Assembly: GCF_000513895.2 (NCBI RefSeq)
Contig: NZ_CP165783.1
Coordinates: 124,001-188,000 of the forward strand
Direction of reading: 5' to 3'
Length of the DNA stretch: 64,000 nt
DNA from: Ensifer sp. WSM1721
GTDB taxonomy: Bacteria > Pseudomonadota > Alphaproteobacteria > Rhizobiales > Rhizobiaceae
A model generated the notes under the pieces. It was not told where the DNA came from, did no database searches, and worked only from the letters and a program-made list of their open reading frames with translations. The position numbers were made by a program, and so were the translations under genes. Positions 7,592 through 16,972 of the stretch are shown one piece after another (the first letter of the stretch is position 1; the number at the start of each line of letters is the position of its first letter).

Positions 7592-9078
7592 TTATCGTCG
7601 AGGTACTGTGACCTTGCCCTTCGGCCTGACGAGGTGTGACAGTATTGCAGGGTAGTAGCCGGTGCCGGTGCTTCCCCGTCCGTGGAACCCAATTGGTTGA
7701 TCGCCCCAGCTTGAAGAGTCGGATTCCCGAATAATAATCCTGAGCGCGTTCAGCTCCGAGTATTCCGGGGCCCTCCAGCGCAGGTCATTCGGGAGCCCCG
7801 CCATGCGATAGCCCTCCACGATATGCCGCCGCACATCCTCGGCGGGGAACGGCTGTGAGGCCGACCAATGCCGGATCGTGAAGTGCGGATTGCTTATCAT
7901 AAACATTTTCGCCTCCCAGCGCGCCTCCTCTGAACGGCCAAGTTGCGCAAGGCTTGCGGCAAGCAGGCGTCGTGAAGTCGTGCGATAAGTTTCGGGCCTG
8001 CGCAGCGTTTGGGCCGCGGATTCGTAGTCGCCGATGGCATATTGGGCCTGGCCCAACATCCAGTAATACCAACCGGGCGGGTGAGGATTGAGCCGGAGTG
8101 CCTTCCGCACCTGCTCTATGGCTTCGGCAGGCCGGCCTTTTTCCGTCGTCAGTTCAGCCTGCATTGCCCATGCATCCGCGTGGTTGGGGTCCAGTTTGTG
8201 GGCGGCGTCGAATTCGGAATCCGATTCCGCCCAGCGGCTCTCATGGCCCAATATGACACCCAATACCCAGCGATTCCCGGCATCGTTCGGGTCGAGTTCG
8301 ACCGCGCGCTGCGCTTCGGCAAGCGCTGTTGCGCGGTTGGGATCCATCGGTTCGTCCCAGAACTCCCAGCCCAGCCAGAGGTTGAGCGCCAGCCAACGGT
8401 GCGCCTCCGCATATTCCGGATCGAGCTCGATTGCACGGTTCAGCAGGAAAATGGCTTCTTTCGCGGTAACCGCCGTTTGCAGGCCCAAGGCCCGTGCACG
8501 CACACAGAGATCATAAGCCTCCAGGTTGCTCGGTCTGTTGCGCGCCGGAGCGGTAGTCAGGCGACCCACCAGAGCCTCGACGATCTTGCCGGTCACCTCG
8601 CTTGCGGGCCAAGTTCGTCGAAACCGCATTCAAGCTTCCGCTTGACCTGGTCGTAGACACTGCCGGAGACACAGATATCCCCTGGCCCGGCTATTGCCTG
8701 AAGTCGCACCGCGACGACTACGCCGTCGCCGTACAGATCGCCGTCCTCGACAACGACATCACCCAGATTGATGCCGATATGCAGGTTAATTTGCCGGTCG
8801 ACAGCCAAACCCTCGTTCGCGGCCACCATCCGCTTCTGAAGTTCCACGGCACATGACACAGCGTTCACGGCGCTTCCGAACTCGACCAGAACGCCATCAC
8901 CCATCACTTTTACAATACGGCCGTCGCAGTCGCGGACCAGTGGTTCCAGGATCTCCTTCCGTCGGCCCCTTAACGCGGCCAACGTTCCTTGCTCATCTAG
9001 GTCCAGAAGTCGACTGTAGCCCACCACGTCGGCGGCCAATATGGCGGCAAGTCGGCGCTGGGCGCGTACTTCGGCCAT
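7592..9078 (-). pseudogene. Class III adenylate cyclase / TPR protein, internally deleted and frameshifted
   Basis: From 9078 down to about 8600 the frame encodes a class III nucleotide cyclase domain (AAILAADVVGYSRLLDLDE, MGDGVLVEF, GINLGDVVVEDGDLYGDGV). It stops (GPQAR, stop) near 8593. A second frame starting around 8629 continues with VTGKIVEALVGRL and a run of TPR units (AYDLCVRARAL, AIELDPEYAEAHRWLAL). In intact relatives these halves are joined by a TolB-like linker of roughly 200 residues (with a PSIAVLPF-type start), which is missing. A deletion that also shifted the frame explains this. Two separate proteins are possible but less likely. Confidence 0.8.
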
Positions 9079-9474
9079 TTCGCGTTGCTTTCATTGAAAG
9101 CAGAAAATCGAATTGTATGACGCCCATTTCAAAAGTCTATCAGGCTGACTTCGAAGTTCGATGCAAAGCAGTACGTGGTCAGGGATGACCAACACGCACC
9201 CGCGTAATGACAGGGTCTTCGGTTCAGATTCCTCCAAGGAGCATGGCGACGGGCGTCGCCAGCCCCGCAGGATCGCTGCCGACTGCCCGCCTCTCGTCGC
9301 TTTGGCAGATGGGGTGGGTTGCCGTCCTCCTGACAGTTGGCTCCGCGAGTGCTCGTAAACGCTGGCGCTGGAGATCATCCCTTGGCGACCATCTCCTGCC
9401 CCGGAGAAAGATGAGCAGCTGATCGGCGTGCCGGCGAGCGTGATCCCATCGACAGACGGATGACGCAGACGGGC
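9079..9474. other. Intergenic stretch without a supported gene
   Basis: About 400 bases. I see no convincing coding sequence, RNA gene or terminator. Confidence 0.45.
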
Positions 9475-9711
9475 TCAAGGCGCGCGATCGGTGAGGGCGT
9501 CGGCGCCTTCCTGCTCGGCGCAATGCGCACAGCAGTAAATGGTGTCGCCCTGCTCGACACCGTGCCCGATAATCCGGACGCCGCAATGCGGGCAGGTCGG
9601 AGCGAGCCTCTGGATCGCGCACTCGAAACTATCGAATGTGTAGGTTTCGTCTCCCAGTTTCACCTGGAAAGCCTTATCGTAGTCGTTTCCGCACTGGTCG
9701 CATTTGGCCAT
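9475..9711 (-). CDS. Small zinc-ribbon protein
   Basis: 78 residues with paired cysteines in two clusters: CDQCGNDYD at the N-terminus, then CPHCGVRI and CCAHC, which look like metal-binding knuckles; a lone cysteine (FECAIQR) sits between them. Probably a zinc-ribbon or metallothionein-like cytoplasmic protein of unknown role. The ATG at 9711 follows GGGAGGATACAGCC, a strong ribosome-binding site; the longer frame to 9771 is not needed. Confidence 0.75.
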   Translation of the reverse strand: MAKCDQCGNDYDKAFQVKLGDETYTFDSFECAIQRLAPTCPHCGVRIIGHGVEQGDTIYCCAHCAEQEGADALTDRAP

Positions 9712-9804
9712 GGCTGTATCCTCCCGTTCAGTCCGATCAACCTCGCGACGAGCGATAGGTTCCGTCGTCACTTCCGGCTCAAGCGTCGTGCGCGATCAAG
9801 TGGA

Positions 9805-10719
9805 CTATTCCTCGATGCCGCGGGGTTGGATACCCAGTTCTTCCAGGCCCGGCAGATCGCTTGCCGCGACGTTGTCGCGACGCATGAGATCGACCTGGTT
9901 GCGAGTCAGAGGCGCAGCGGGAAGAAACTCCGCAGCAGTCGCCAATATGTGCCAAAGCGCGAATGGCACGGGCACCAACCTGACGCGCGCGTTGAGTTGA
10001 GTGGCGATCTCCCGGACGAGATCCCGATACGAATAAATGCGCGGGCCGGCGCACTCGAAGATCGACGCGTCTGCGGCACTCTGCCCCGAGACCAGGCGGC
10101 TCACGGCTTCCGCCACCTCCCCGACATGAACCGGCTGCAACCGAGTGTCGCCTTCGCCGAACAGCGGATAGATCGGGAGGAGGCGTACCAGCCTTACGAT
10201 CGTTGTAATGAACGCGTCGTCTGGGCCCGCCATGACAGCGGGACGGACGATCACCGCGCCCGGAAACGCCGCCTTCACCGCCTCCTCGCCGCGACCCCGG
10301 GCCCGGATGTAATCCGAACGGGAGTTCGGATCCGATCCGATGCCGGAGATATGGACGAACCTCTCGACGCCGGCTTTCCGCGAAGCGGTCGCCAGATCGG
10401 CCGCGGCTTCTACATGGACACGCTTGAAGGTCTGCTCACCGCGCTCGACATAAAGGCTGACCGCATTCACGGCGGCGCGAGATCCAGCCAAGGCAGCGGC
10501 GATCGAGGATCGATCCAGTATGTCCGCCTCGATCGGCTGAAAGGGCCTCTTACCGGACGCATTCTCCAACGTCTGGTGTGGATGGCGCGAGGCGGCACGA
10601 ATATCGACACCCTTGTCCAGAAGCCTGCTCACGATCCGCCTGCCGAGGAAGCCGGTTCCGCCGAACACTGTCACGATGTTCTCGCTGGCCACATCATTTC
10701 GACCATGTTGGTTCGTCAT
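9805..10719 (-). CDS. NAD(P)-binding NmrA-like/atypical SDR protein
   Basis: 304 residues with an N-terminal Rossmann motif (VTVFGGTGFLGRRI, about residues 16-29), a HISGIGSD segment and a mid-protein RPAVMAGP. This is the pattern of the NmrA-like/complex I NDUFA9-like atypical short-chain dehydrogenases, which bind NAD(P) and act as assembly factors or redox sensors rather than ordinary oxidoreductases. The classical YxxxK is not evident. It lies 93 bases upstream of the zinc-ribbon gene in the same direction, so cotranscription is possible. Confidence 0.82.
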   Translation of the reverse strand: MTNQHGRNDVASENIVTVFGGTGFLGRRIVSRLLDKGVDIRAASRHPHQTLENASGKRPFQPIEADILDRSSIAAALAGSRAAVNAVSLYVERGEQTFKRVHVEAAADLATASRKAGVERFVHISGIGSDPNSRSDYIRARGRGEEAVKAAFPGAVIVRPAVMAGPDDAFITTIVRLVRLLPIYPLFGEGDTRLQPVHVGEVAEAVSRLVSGQSAADASIFECAGPRIYSYRDLVREIATQLNARVRLVPVPFALWHILATAAEFLPAAPLTRNQVDLMRRDNVAASDLPGLEELGIQPRGIEE

Positions 10720-11041
10720 TGTCTAACGCCCTTCTGACTTTACGACGCATCGTTGGTCGCGTTCTGCGCGTTAGGAATACCCGCACCAGCCTTTTGGTCC
10801 GCTCGGCGGGATGAGCTTTTTTTTGCTGCGAGACCCGACAGTAGGGCCGAGAGGTATACTAACACCGCACTGCGGTGCGACCAATTCTGCTTTCGCAAGC
10901 GGTCAGCCGTGCTCCTGCGCATGTTTTGCGGCGGCAGGTGGGACTGCACCGACGCGTTGACCCACAGGGCAGCACAGCTCGGGAACATCGGCGCGTTTCT
11001 TGTGGTTCGGCCGTCATCACATGAAAATGCACGAGGGTACC
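10720..11041. other. Intergenic stretch without a supported gene
   Basis: About 320 bases between the NmrA-like gene and the DUF2267 remnant. No coding sequence or RNA gene that I can support. Confidence 0.4.
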
Positions 11042-11352
11042 ATGAGCGCTTCCGGCGTTGCCGTCTTCGACAAGACACTTCAGATCACCAATGTCTGGCT
11101 CGATGAAATCATGGCGCATCAGGGACCGGACCGTCAGCGTGCATGGCATATTCTGAGTGCCGTTCTTCACACGCGCGCGCTCGCCTGCCCGCCGATCTTT
11201 CAGCTCACCTTTCGGCACAGTTGCCCCTGCTCGTGCGGGGTGCCTACTACGATCAATATGAGCCTTCCAAACAGCCGGCGCAGGCGCGGGGCTTGGATGA
11301 TTTCCTTGGCCAGGTGAAGACCGAACTCGCCTCCACCCCCGTCAAGACGTAG
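11042..11352 (+). pseudogene. DUF2267-family gene with a frameshift and shortened end
   Basis: The first part reads MSASGVAVFDKTLQITNVWL and continues to AWHILSAVLHT in one frame. The continuation, RLPADLSAHLSAQLPLLVRG through YYDQYEPSKQP, lies in another. Joined, they match the N-terminal half of the DUF2267 family. The break falls in a CGCGCGCG run near 11170-11180 and is best explained by one lost base. The usual C-terminal half is not found in frame after 11352, so the gene is also truncated. Confidence 0.75.
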
Positions 11353-11867
11353 GTCCTGGTTACAGGACGCTACTACCATCGCTCCGGCGCCGGTCGTGAG
11401 GCGCCGCATTAGGTCCTTTGTCAACAGCGAGGTATGGCCGACCGGATCTGTCAGCTTATTGCCGATGGATTAGGCATGCATGATTTTGCTTCATTTTTGG
11501 GCAAAAGCGCATTATACGACAGTTATGCGATGCGGTTCCTCCCAAGCGCATCGCCGGGTATCGCGTCCGATATAGCCTGTCGCTGATGCATCGGCGCCGG
11601 GCTTTCTTTTCAACATAAGGGCGCAAACGGACTTCGAAGAAGCGCAGCGGGCCGTGTCCCTCACATTTCATTCGGCCGCTTCGTCGCTTACGTTCCGAGG
11701 CTGCGGGCGTGATCGCTACTCAATGGTCGGCGATTGGGCCCAAAGCCGCCCCACGTCCCGACGAGCCTGAAGGACCGCAGTGGGTCGATTTTTCACGGCG
11801 CTGCAGAAGAGTCGGGGGATCCAGAACGTTTATTCCGCCTTCGCGTGCAGGCTTAGAGATGGTCGAC
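11353..11867. other. Intergenic stretch without a supported gene
   Basis: About 515 bases, possibly holding decayed remains of the DUF2267 gene's second half. Short open frames here show no family resemblance. Confidence 0.4.
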
Positions 11868-12461
11868 TCACCCTGATGCGGCGACGGAGGGCAGCCGATG
11901 AGAAAGATAGTCGCGCATCTGGCGAAGTGCATCTTCACGTGTCAGGCCCTCCGACTGCAGACCTAGTCGCAGCCACAGCCCGTCGATTAGCGCGGTAATA
12001 CCAAGAACGGCGGCGTCGCAATCGTCCTCTGGCAGAAGATGAACCAGTGCCGACATGAGATTTGATCGCATCCGCGCATGAATTACTTTTTGGATGCGCG
12101 CTAGCTGCGGTTCCCGCGGCACCTCGGCGCAGAGCGATAGCCAGGCATGGCAGATGGACGGCTGGAAGAAGCGGTCCTCGAAGTTGCCTTCAATGATCGC
12201 TTCCAGTCGCTCTAACAGGGTGGTGGCCCGGTTCAAGCGCGCCACCACGGCATCCTTCAGCGCCGCATTGGCCTCGCGCATCGCATGCTCAAACAGCTCC
12301 TGCTTGTTGGCGAAGTAGTGCAGGACGATGCCCTTTGATGCGCCTGCGTGAGCGGCGACCTTCTCCAGCGTTGCCCCCGCCATGCCTTCGCGCTGCAGGA
12401 CCTCGAACGCCGCCCGTCTGAGTTCACGTTTTCGGATATCGCTAATTTTGGTCAGTCTCAT
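11868..12461 (-). CDS. BetI-like TetR-family regulator
   Basis: 197 residues. N-terminal TetR helix-turn-helix (LEKVAAHAGASKGIVLHYF, about residues 32-50). The C-terminal half matches the BetI-type effector domain (LEAIIEGNF, HAWLSLCAEVPREPQL, ITALIDGLWLRLGL). BetI proper represses choline-to-betaine genes, but no bet genes are nearby, so the target is unknown. Start ATG 12461 is preceded by GAGGGCGCAA. The divergent side now leads only into a truncated LysR gene, so its original partner operon may have been lost. Confidence 0.82.
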   Translation of the reverse strand: MRLTKISDIRKRELRRAAFEVLQREGMAGATLEKVAAHAGASKGIVLHYFANKQELFEHAMREANAALKDAVVARLNRATTLLERLEAIIEGNFEDRFFQPSICHAWLSLCAEVPREPQLARIQKVIHARMRSNLMSALVHLLPEDDCDAAVLGITALIDGLWLRLGLQSEGLTREDALRQMRDYLSHRLPSVAASG

Positions 12462-12487
12462 TTGCGCGCCCTCACTTTCGTCCACAT

Positions 12488-12516
12488 TTGACAAACTTTC
12501 CGGAAAGATCAATAAT
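12488..12516 (+). promoter_or_regulatory. Strong sigma70-like promoter with a palindrome in its spacer
   Basis: TTGACA (12488-12493), 17 bases, AATAAT (12511-12516). The spacer holds a perfect 12-base palindrome CTTTCCGGAAAG (12496-12507), a plausible operator for the divergent BetI-like regulator. Downstream, TGACCTATGGGA (12517-12528) and TGACCAATGGGA (12537-12548) are near-identical direct repeats 20 bases apart. The promoter reads into a broken LysR gene. Confidence 0.55.
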
Positions 12517-12535
12517 TGACCTATGGGACAATAAA

Positions 12536-13057
12536 ATGACCAATGGGATAAAAGTGGAATACGATGAAACGATCTTTGAAAGCGACAGCGGACTGATCGC
12601 GCGAAAGCTCGGGCAGAGCCGGCGTGTGGTATGCGCCGCTCCCTCTTACCTCGAGCGCAAAGGAAGACCCGCAACGCCGGCGGACCTAGATCGTCATGAC
12701 TGTCTGACCCTTAACTTCCGTCGCGAACGTCCGTCCTGGCCCTTCCTGTGGGAGGGCCGGGAAGTCGCCCAGCCGGTCACCGGAAGCCTGGTCGTCAACA
12801 ATGGCGAGACGATGAAGCAGATGGTGCTTGCCGGAGCCGGCATTGCCCGGCTGGGGCTCTTCTATGTCGCCGCCGATATCGCCGCCGGAAGGCTCATGCC
12901 TCTGCTTGAGGATTGCAATCCGGGCGACCTCGAATTGACCCACGCCATCTATGTCGGCGGCGGGCCACTGCCGCATCGGGTTCGAGCCTTCATTGAGTAC
13001 ATGATCGAGACGCTGGAGCAATCGCCGCTCCTGAAGGGGTATCCTAACGCAGCGTAA
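12536..13057 (+). pseudogene. LysR-family regulator remnant lacking its DNA-binding half
   Basis: From about SDSGLIARKLGQSRRVVCAA onward the frame matches the substrate-binding domain of LysR regulators (APSYLERKGRPATPADLDRH, GLFYVAADIAAGRLMPLLED), ending normally at 13057. The N-terminal helix-turn-helix and roughly half of the effector domain are missing; instead the frame runs into the BetI-like intergenic region. It could be expressed as a short protein from the upstream promoter but cannot act as a normal LysR. Confidence 0.75.
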
Positions 13058-13289
13058 TGGCGACTCCGATAGAAGTCGTCAGTAGCGCTCGAACCGCTAG
13101 GCCACGCAAAGGAGACCGGCAAGAGTGTGCTGCAGGTTAGCGCTCAATTTGCTCATCCAATGTCCGACCGTCTCCCTTATCATTGGCGCGCAACGACGGG
13201 CGCGGATAGGACCTACGTGTGCGATCTGGTCGTCGATCGCGCGTGGCCCGCAAATAATCAAGGAGCAAGCGCCGTCGGTCCCACCTTGA

Positions 13290-14336
13290 TCAGTTTGTGC
13301 GGATGCCGTGAGCTGTAAACAGGTGGACCCTTCTGATATCGGGAGCGAGCGTGATCGGCTGGCCGGGCTGAAGATCGATCCGGTCGCGGAGCACGAGGTT
13401 CACGTCCGCCGGACCAAGCTTCGCCAGCACGTGGGTTTCGGAGCCGGTCGGCTCGACCACGACGACGGTGGCCGCTACACCTTTGTCGGCGATCGTCAGA
13501 TGTTCCGGACGGACGCCGTAGACCGCCGCCGTCGCGCCTTGATAGCCCTCAGGCATTGGAAGCGCCACCCCGCCATCGGTGACGAACTGCCCATTGACGA
13601 TCGCCCCCTCGAACAGGTTCATCGCCGGTGAGCCGATGAAGGTCGCAACGAAGGTATTGGCCGGCCGGTCGTAGAGCTCGAGCGGCTTGCCGATCTGCTC
13701 GACGTTGCCGCCGCGCATGACGACGATCCGGTCGGCCATCGTCATAGCCTCGATCTGGTCGTGGGTGACGTAGACGGTGGTCGTCTTCAGCCGCTGATGC
13801 AGGTCCTTGATTTCGGCGCGCATCGTGACGCGCAGCTTGGCGTCGAGGTTCGAGAGCGGCTCGTCAAATAGGTAGACCTGCGGCTGACGCACGATCGCCC
13901 GTCCCATTGCCACCCGCTGGCGCTGGCCGCCGGAAAGCTGTTTCGGCAGCCGATCGAGCAGAGGTCCGAGCGCCAGGATGTCGGCCGCTTCGCGCACGCT
14001 CTTTTCAATCGTCGCTCTGTCCTGGCCCTTCAGCTTCAGCACGAAGCCCATGTTTTCCGCGACGGTCATATGCGGATAGAGGGCATAGCTCTGGAAGACC
14101 ATGGCGATGTCGCGCTCTTTCGGCGCGACATCGTTGACGACGCGACCACCGATGCGGATCTCGCCGCCGCTGATGTCCTCGAGCCCGGCCAGCATGCGCA
14201 GCAGGGTCGACTTGCCGCAGCCGGAGGGGCCGACGAGGGTGACGAACTCGCCATCTTCGATGTTCATGGAGATGTCATGAATCACCGGAACGGCGCCGTA
14301 TTGTTTGCGAACCTGATCGATCGAGACGGATGCCAT
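13290..14336 (-). CDS. Sugar ABC importer ATPase (MalK/UgpC type)
   Basis: 348 residues. Walker A GPSGCGKST (about 36-44), signature LSGGQRQRVAMGRAIV, Walker B VYLFDEPLSNLD, then a C-terminal TOBE/OB regulatory region (YGVRPEHLTI). It energises import through the two permeases encoded upstream in the same operon. It is the last gene of the set; start ATG 14336 lies 23 bases after the GH32 stop. The specificity of such ATPases cannot be read from sequence and they are often shared. Confidence 0.93.
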   Translation of the reverse strand: MASVSIDQVRKQYGAVPVIHDISMNIEDGEFVTLVGPSGCGKSTLLRMLAGLEDISGGEIRIGGRVVNDVAPKERDIAMVFQSYALYPHMTVAENMGFVLKLKGQDRATIEKSVREAADILALGPLLDRLPKQLSGGQRQRVAMGRAIVRQPQVYLFDEPLSNLDAKLRVTMRAEIKDLHQRLKTTTVYVTHDQIEAMTMADRIVVMRGGNVEQIGKPLELYDRPANTFVATFIGSPAMNLFEGAIVNGQFVTDGGVALPMPEGYQGATAAVYGVRPEHLTIADKGVAATVVVVEPTGSETHVLAKLGPADVNLVLRDRIDLQPGQPITLAPDIRRVHLFTAHGIRTN

Positions 14337-14359
14337 GAAATTCCTCCCTTGCTTGCCTG

Positions 14360-16075
14360 TTAGAGCTTGAGCTGCCAGATGCTGGCCGCGGCGACGTTGT
14401 CTTTGGGTGCCGTGAGGCGAGCGGAACGCACACTCGCAAATCCGGGCAAGCGCTTGGTTCCGGTCCATCGGCCGTTGTCGGCAAAGACCTCGATCGAGCC
14501 GACGTCGAGGAATATGCGCAGCGTCGAGGCCCTCGCCCCGGCCGCGATGTAGCGGGGCAGCAATTTGCCGTCCGGAACGTCGTAGAGGATGCTCAGGCCC
14601 TCAGCATCGAGCCGGACGCCGAGCTCGACGTCGGGATGGTCGAATTCGAGATCGAAGCTGGCGCCGGGCGCGGTGAGATCGATGACGATCTCGACGGCTC
14701 CGTTGGTGAGCTCGACCTTGTCTCCGGCGAGCAGCCGGCGCTCGTCGACCAACTCCTGGCGCAAGCTATCGACGGCATCGACCGGCGGCGTCAGCAACAC
14801 ACCGTCCCCAAGCAGTACCCGGCGCGGGAGCGTCATGGCGGTTGGAAAGTCGACCTTCTTCGAAATCTCCGTCCAGTTCGCCAGCCACGCAATGCCCACG
14901 GGGCCGGAATGGTCGACGAAAGCCTGGAAGGCATAGGCATCGGTTGCGAAGTCGAGTTCCTGCTCGAATTCCTTGACGAAGGTACGGCCGTCAAAGCGGC
15001 CGACCGTTGCAAGGGTAATATTGCGTCGCGCCGTTGCCGGATCGCGGCTGGTAAGCAGCCCGAAGATCAGCGCCCAACGGGTTTGCGGATCGTCGGCGGG
15101 ACCACCGAGCGGCACGATGCAGGGGCATTCGGCGGCCGTCATGCCGAAGCGGTTCTCGCGATGAAGAATGCCGACGAAACTCCAACCCCCAGCGGCATCC
15201 GGATCGGCGGTCTCGTAGAGCAAGATGACGCCGCCCGCGTGATCGCGGCTGCCGACGAGCATCTTCCAGCGGCCGTCCGGGCCTTTGATTACGTAGGGGT
15301 CACGGAAGTCGAGCGTCAGGTCGAGGCCGGTCGGCCGTTCCGGCAGGATGATCTCCGCCGGGCCGGCGCTGATCTGGTCACGGCTGACGGCGGTCAACTG
15401 GATCTGCTCTTCCGGCTTGCGGTCCTTGACCTGTTCGGTGAAGAAGACACGGATCCCCTCTCCAGCAAGCGGGATTGCCGAGCCGGAGAAGGCGCCGCCG
15501 CGGCTGTCGGCGTGAGCGGAGAGTTCCGCCGACGGAAACAGGAACATCGGCAGGTGCTTCCAGCGGAGATAGTCGTCGGAGACCGCATGGCCCCAATGCA
15601 TGGTGTTCCAACGGAGACTATGGGGATAGTGCTGGTAGAAGAGATGAACCTTGTCGCCGAAACGGCCGAAACCGTTCGGGTCGTTCATCCATCCGAAAGG
15701 TGGGCGGAAATGATAGCTGCCAGGCACGGCGGGTGTTGAATTGGCCTCGCCGCTGTAAAGAACAACGATGCCCTTGTCCAGAACGTCCGCCTCCGAAAAG
15801 GCATAGACGACGGAGAGGATCGTGATCGCGGCGTCGTAGCTAAAAGAAGTTTCGCCGGCTGTTTCGATCAGCAGCGGCCGGAACTCGAACTCCTCGGTGT
15901 TTCCCGCCGTCAGGCGGCCGATTTCCTGTCCGTCCTGGTTCGCTATCAGCTCGGCCGGCGCAATCGGATCGACCGGCTTCAGCCAAACGTGGAGCGTAGT
16001 CCCGGCCGGCAGAGCGGCACTGAGCGTCTTCAGGCTGCCGCCGAGGGGCGAGGAGAGGATTGCATGGCTTGTCAT
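14360..16075 (-). CDS. GH32 beta-fructofuranosidase-like glycoside hydrolase, cytoplasmic
   Basis: 571 residues, no signal peptide. GH32 hallmarks: WMNDPNG (nucleophile Asp, about residue 130), FRDPYV (transition-state-stabilising Asp) and AECPCIV (acid/base Glu). The five-bladed catalytic domain is preceded by an extra N-terminal domain of about 125 residues and followed by the usual beta-sandwich. The enzyme should hydrolyse terminal beta-fructofuranosyl residues of imported sucrose or fructo-oligosaccharide. Encoded between permease and ATPase genes, so the pathway is import, then intracellular cleavage. The same unusual N-terminal extension occurs in the GH32 at 42627. Confidence 0.93.
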   Translation of the reverse strand: MTSHAILSSPLGGSLKTLSAALPAGTTLHVWLKPVDPIAPAELIANQDGQEIGRLTAGNTEEFEFRPLLIETAGETSFSYDAAITILSVVYAFSEADVLDKGIVVLYSGEANSTPAVPGSYHFRPPFGWMNDPNGFGRFGDKVHLFYQHYPHSLRWNTMHWGHAVSDDYLRWKHLPMFLFPSAELSAHADSRGGAFSGSAIPLAGEGIRVFFTEQVKDRKPEEQIQLTAVSRDQISAGPAEIILPERPTGLDLTLDFRDPYVIKGPDGRWKMLVGSRDHAGGVILLYETADPDAAGGWSFVGILHRENRFGMTAAECPCIVPLGGPADDPQTRWALIFGLLTSRDPATARRNITLATVGRFDGRTFVKEFEQELDFATDAYAFQAFVDHSGPVGIAWLANWTEISKKVDFPTAMTLPRRVLLGDGVLLTPPVDAVDSLRQELVDERRLLAGDKVELTNGAVEIVIDLTAPGASFDLEFDHPDVELGVRLDAEGLSILYDVPDGKLLPRYIAAGARASTLRIFLDVGSIEVFADNGRWTGTKRLPGFASVRSARLTAPKDNVAAASIWQLKL

Positions 16076-16078
16076 TGA

Positions 16079-16972
16079 TCAACCTTTCATGGCGGAGCCA
16101 ACAAAGGAACTTACGAACCAGCGCTGGAAGGCGAGATAGAGGGCGAGGATCGGGATCATCATCAGGACGGAGGCTGCCATGGCGCGGTCCCAATAGATGC
16201 TGTCCTGGCCGAAGAAGGTGGCGATGGCGACGGCAATTGGCCGGGCATAGTCGGTCTGCGTCACCAGGATCGGCCAGAGATACTGGTTCCAACTCTCGAT
16301 CCCCATCAGAATCGAGACGGTGGCGAGCGCCGGCAGGCTCAACGGCAGGAAGATCGAACGATAGATTCGGAACACCGACGCACCATCCATCTCGGCCGCT
16401 TCGAAGAGTTCCTTCGGAAGTTGGGCGAAGAATTGGTAGAACAGGAAGATATAAAGCGGACTTGCAATCCAGGGCACGATCTGCACCGCGAACGTGTCGG
16501 TCATCCCGGCGCGCGACACCATGATGACGAGCGGCATAATGATGCTTTCCTGGGGGATGACGTAGAGGGCGATGACCAGCGACAGGACCAGGGCGCGACC
16601 GCGCAAAGTACCCCAGGCGAGCACGAAGCCGGCCATCGAGTTGACGATCAGACCGGCGCCGACGGTGCAGCCAAGAATGAACAGCGAGTTCAGAAGGTAG
16701 CGGCCAAAGGCGAGCTCGCCGGAGAGATTGCTCACCTCTGCGAAGTTCGAAAGCGTCGGGTTGGAGACCCAGAAGGCGCGGAAACTACCCATATCGGCCA
16801 GAATCTGGAAGCGGTCGTCCTTCAGGCTTGCGATCAGCAGCATGAACAGCGGCGATACGATCACCAGGGCGATGACGAGGACGCAGGCGGTCTGGACAAG
16901 GCGCAGCGAACCGATGGCGGAGCGCTCGCGCTGTGCCTTGGTCTGCAGTGTGGGGATGGCGAGATCAGACAT
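16079..16972 (-). CDS. Sugar ABC importer permease (MalG type)
   Basis: 297 residues with six likely membrane segments. The cytoplasmic EAA loop is ELFEAAEMDGASVFRIYRSI, which contacts the ATPase. It overlaps the MalF-type gene by eight bases, and its stop is four bases before the GH32 start. Partner permease of the importer fed by the solute-binding protein at 17989. Confidence 0.92.
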   Translation of the reverse strand: MSDLAIPTLQTKAQRERSAIGSLRLVQTACVLVIALVIVSPLFMLLIASLKDDRFQILADMGSFRAFWVSNPTLSNFAEVSNLSGELAFGRYLLNSLFILGCTVGAGLIVNSMAGFVLAWGTLRGRALVLSLVIALYVIPQESIIMPLVIMVSRAGMTDTFAVQIVPWIASPLYIFLFYQFFAQLPKELFEAAEMDGASVFRIYRSIFLPLSLPALATVSILMGIESWNQYLWPILVTQTDYARPIAVAIATFFGQDSIYWDRAMAASVLMMIPILALYLAFQRWFVSSFVGSAMKG

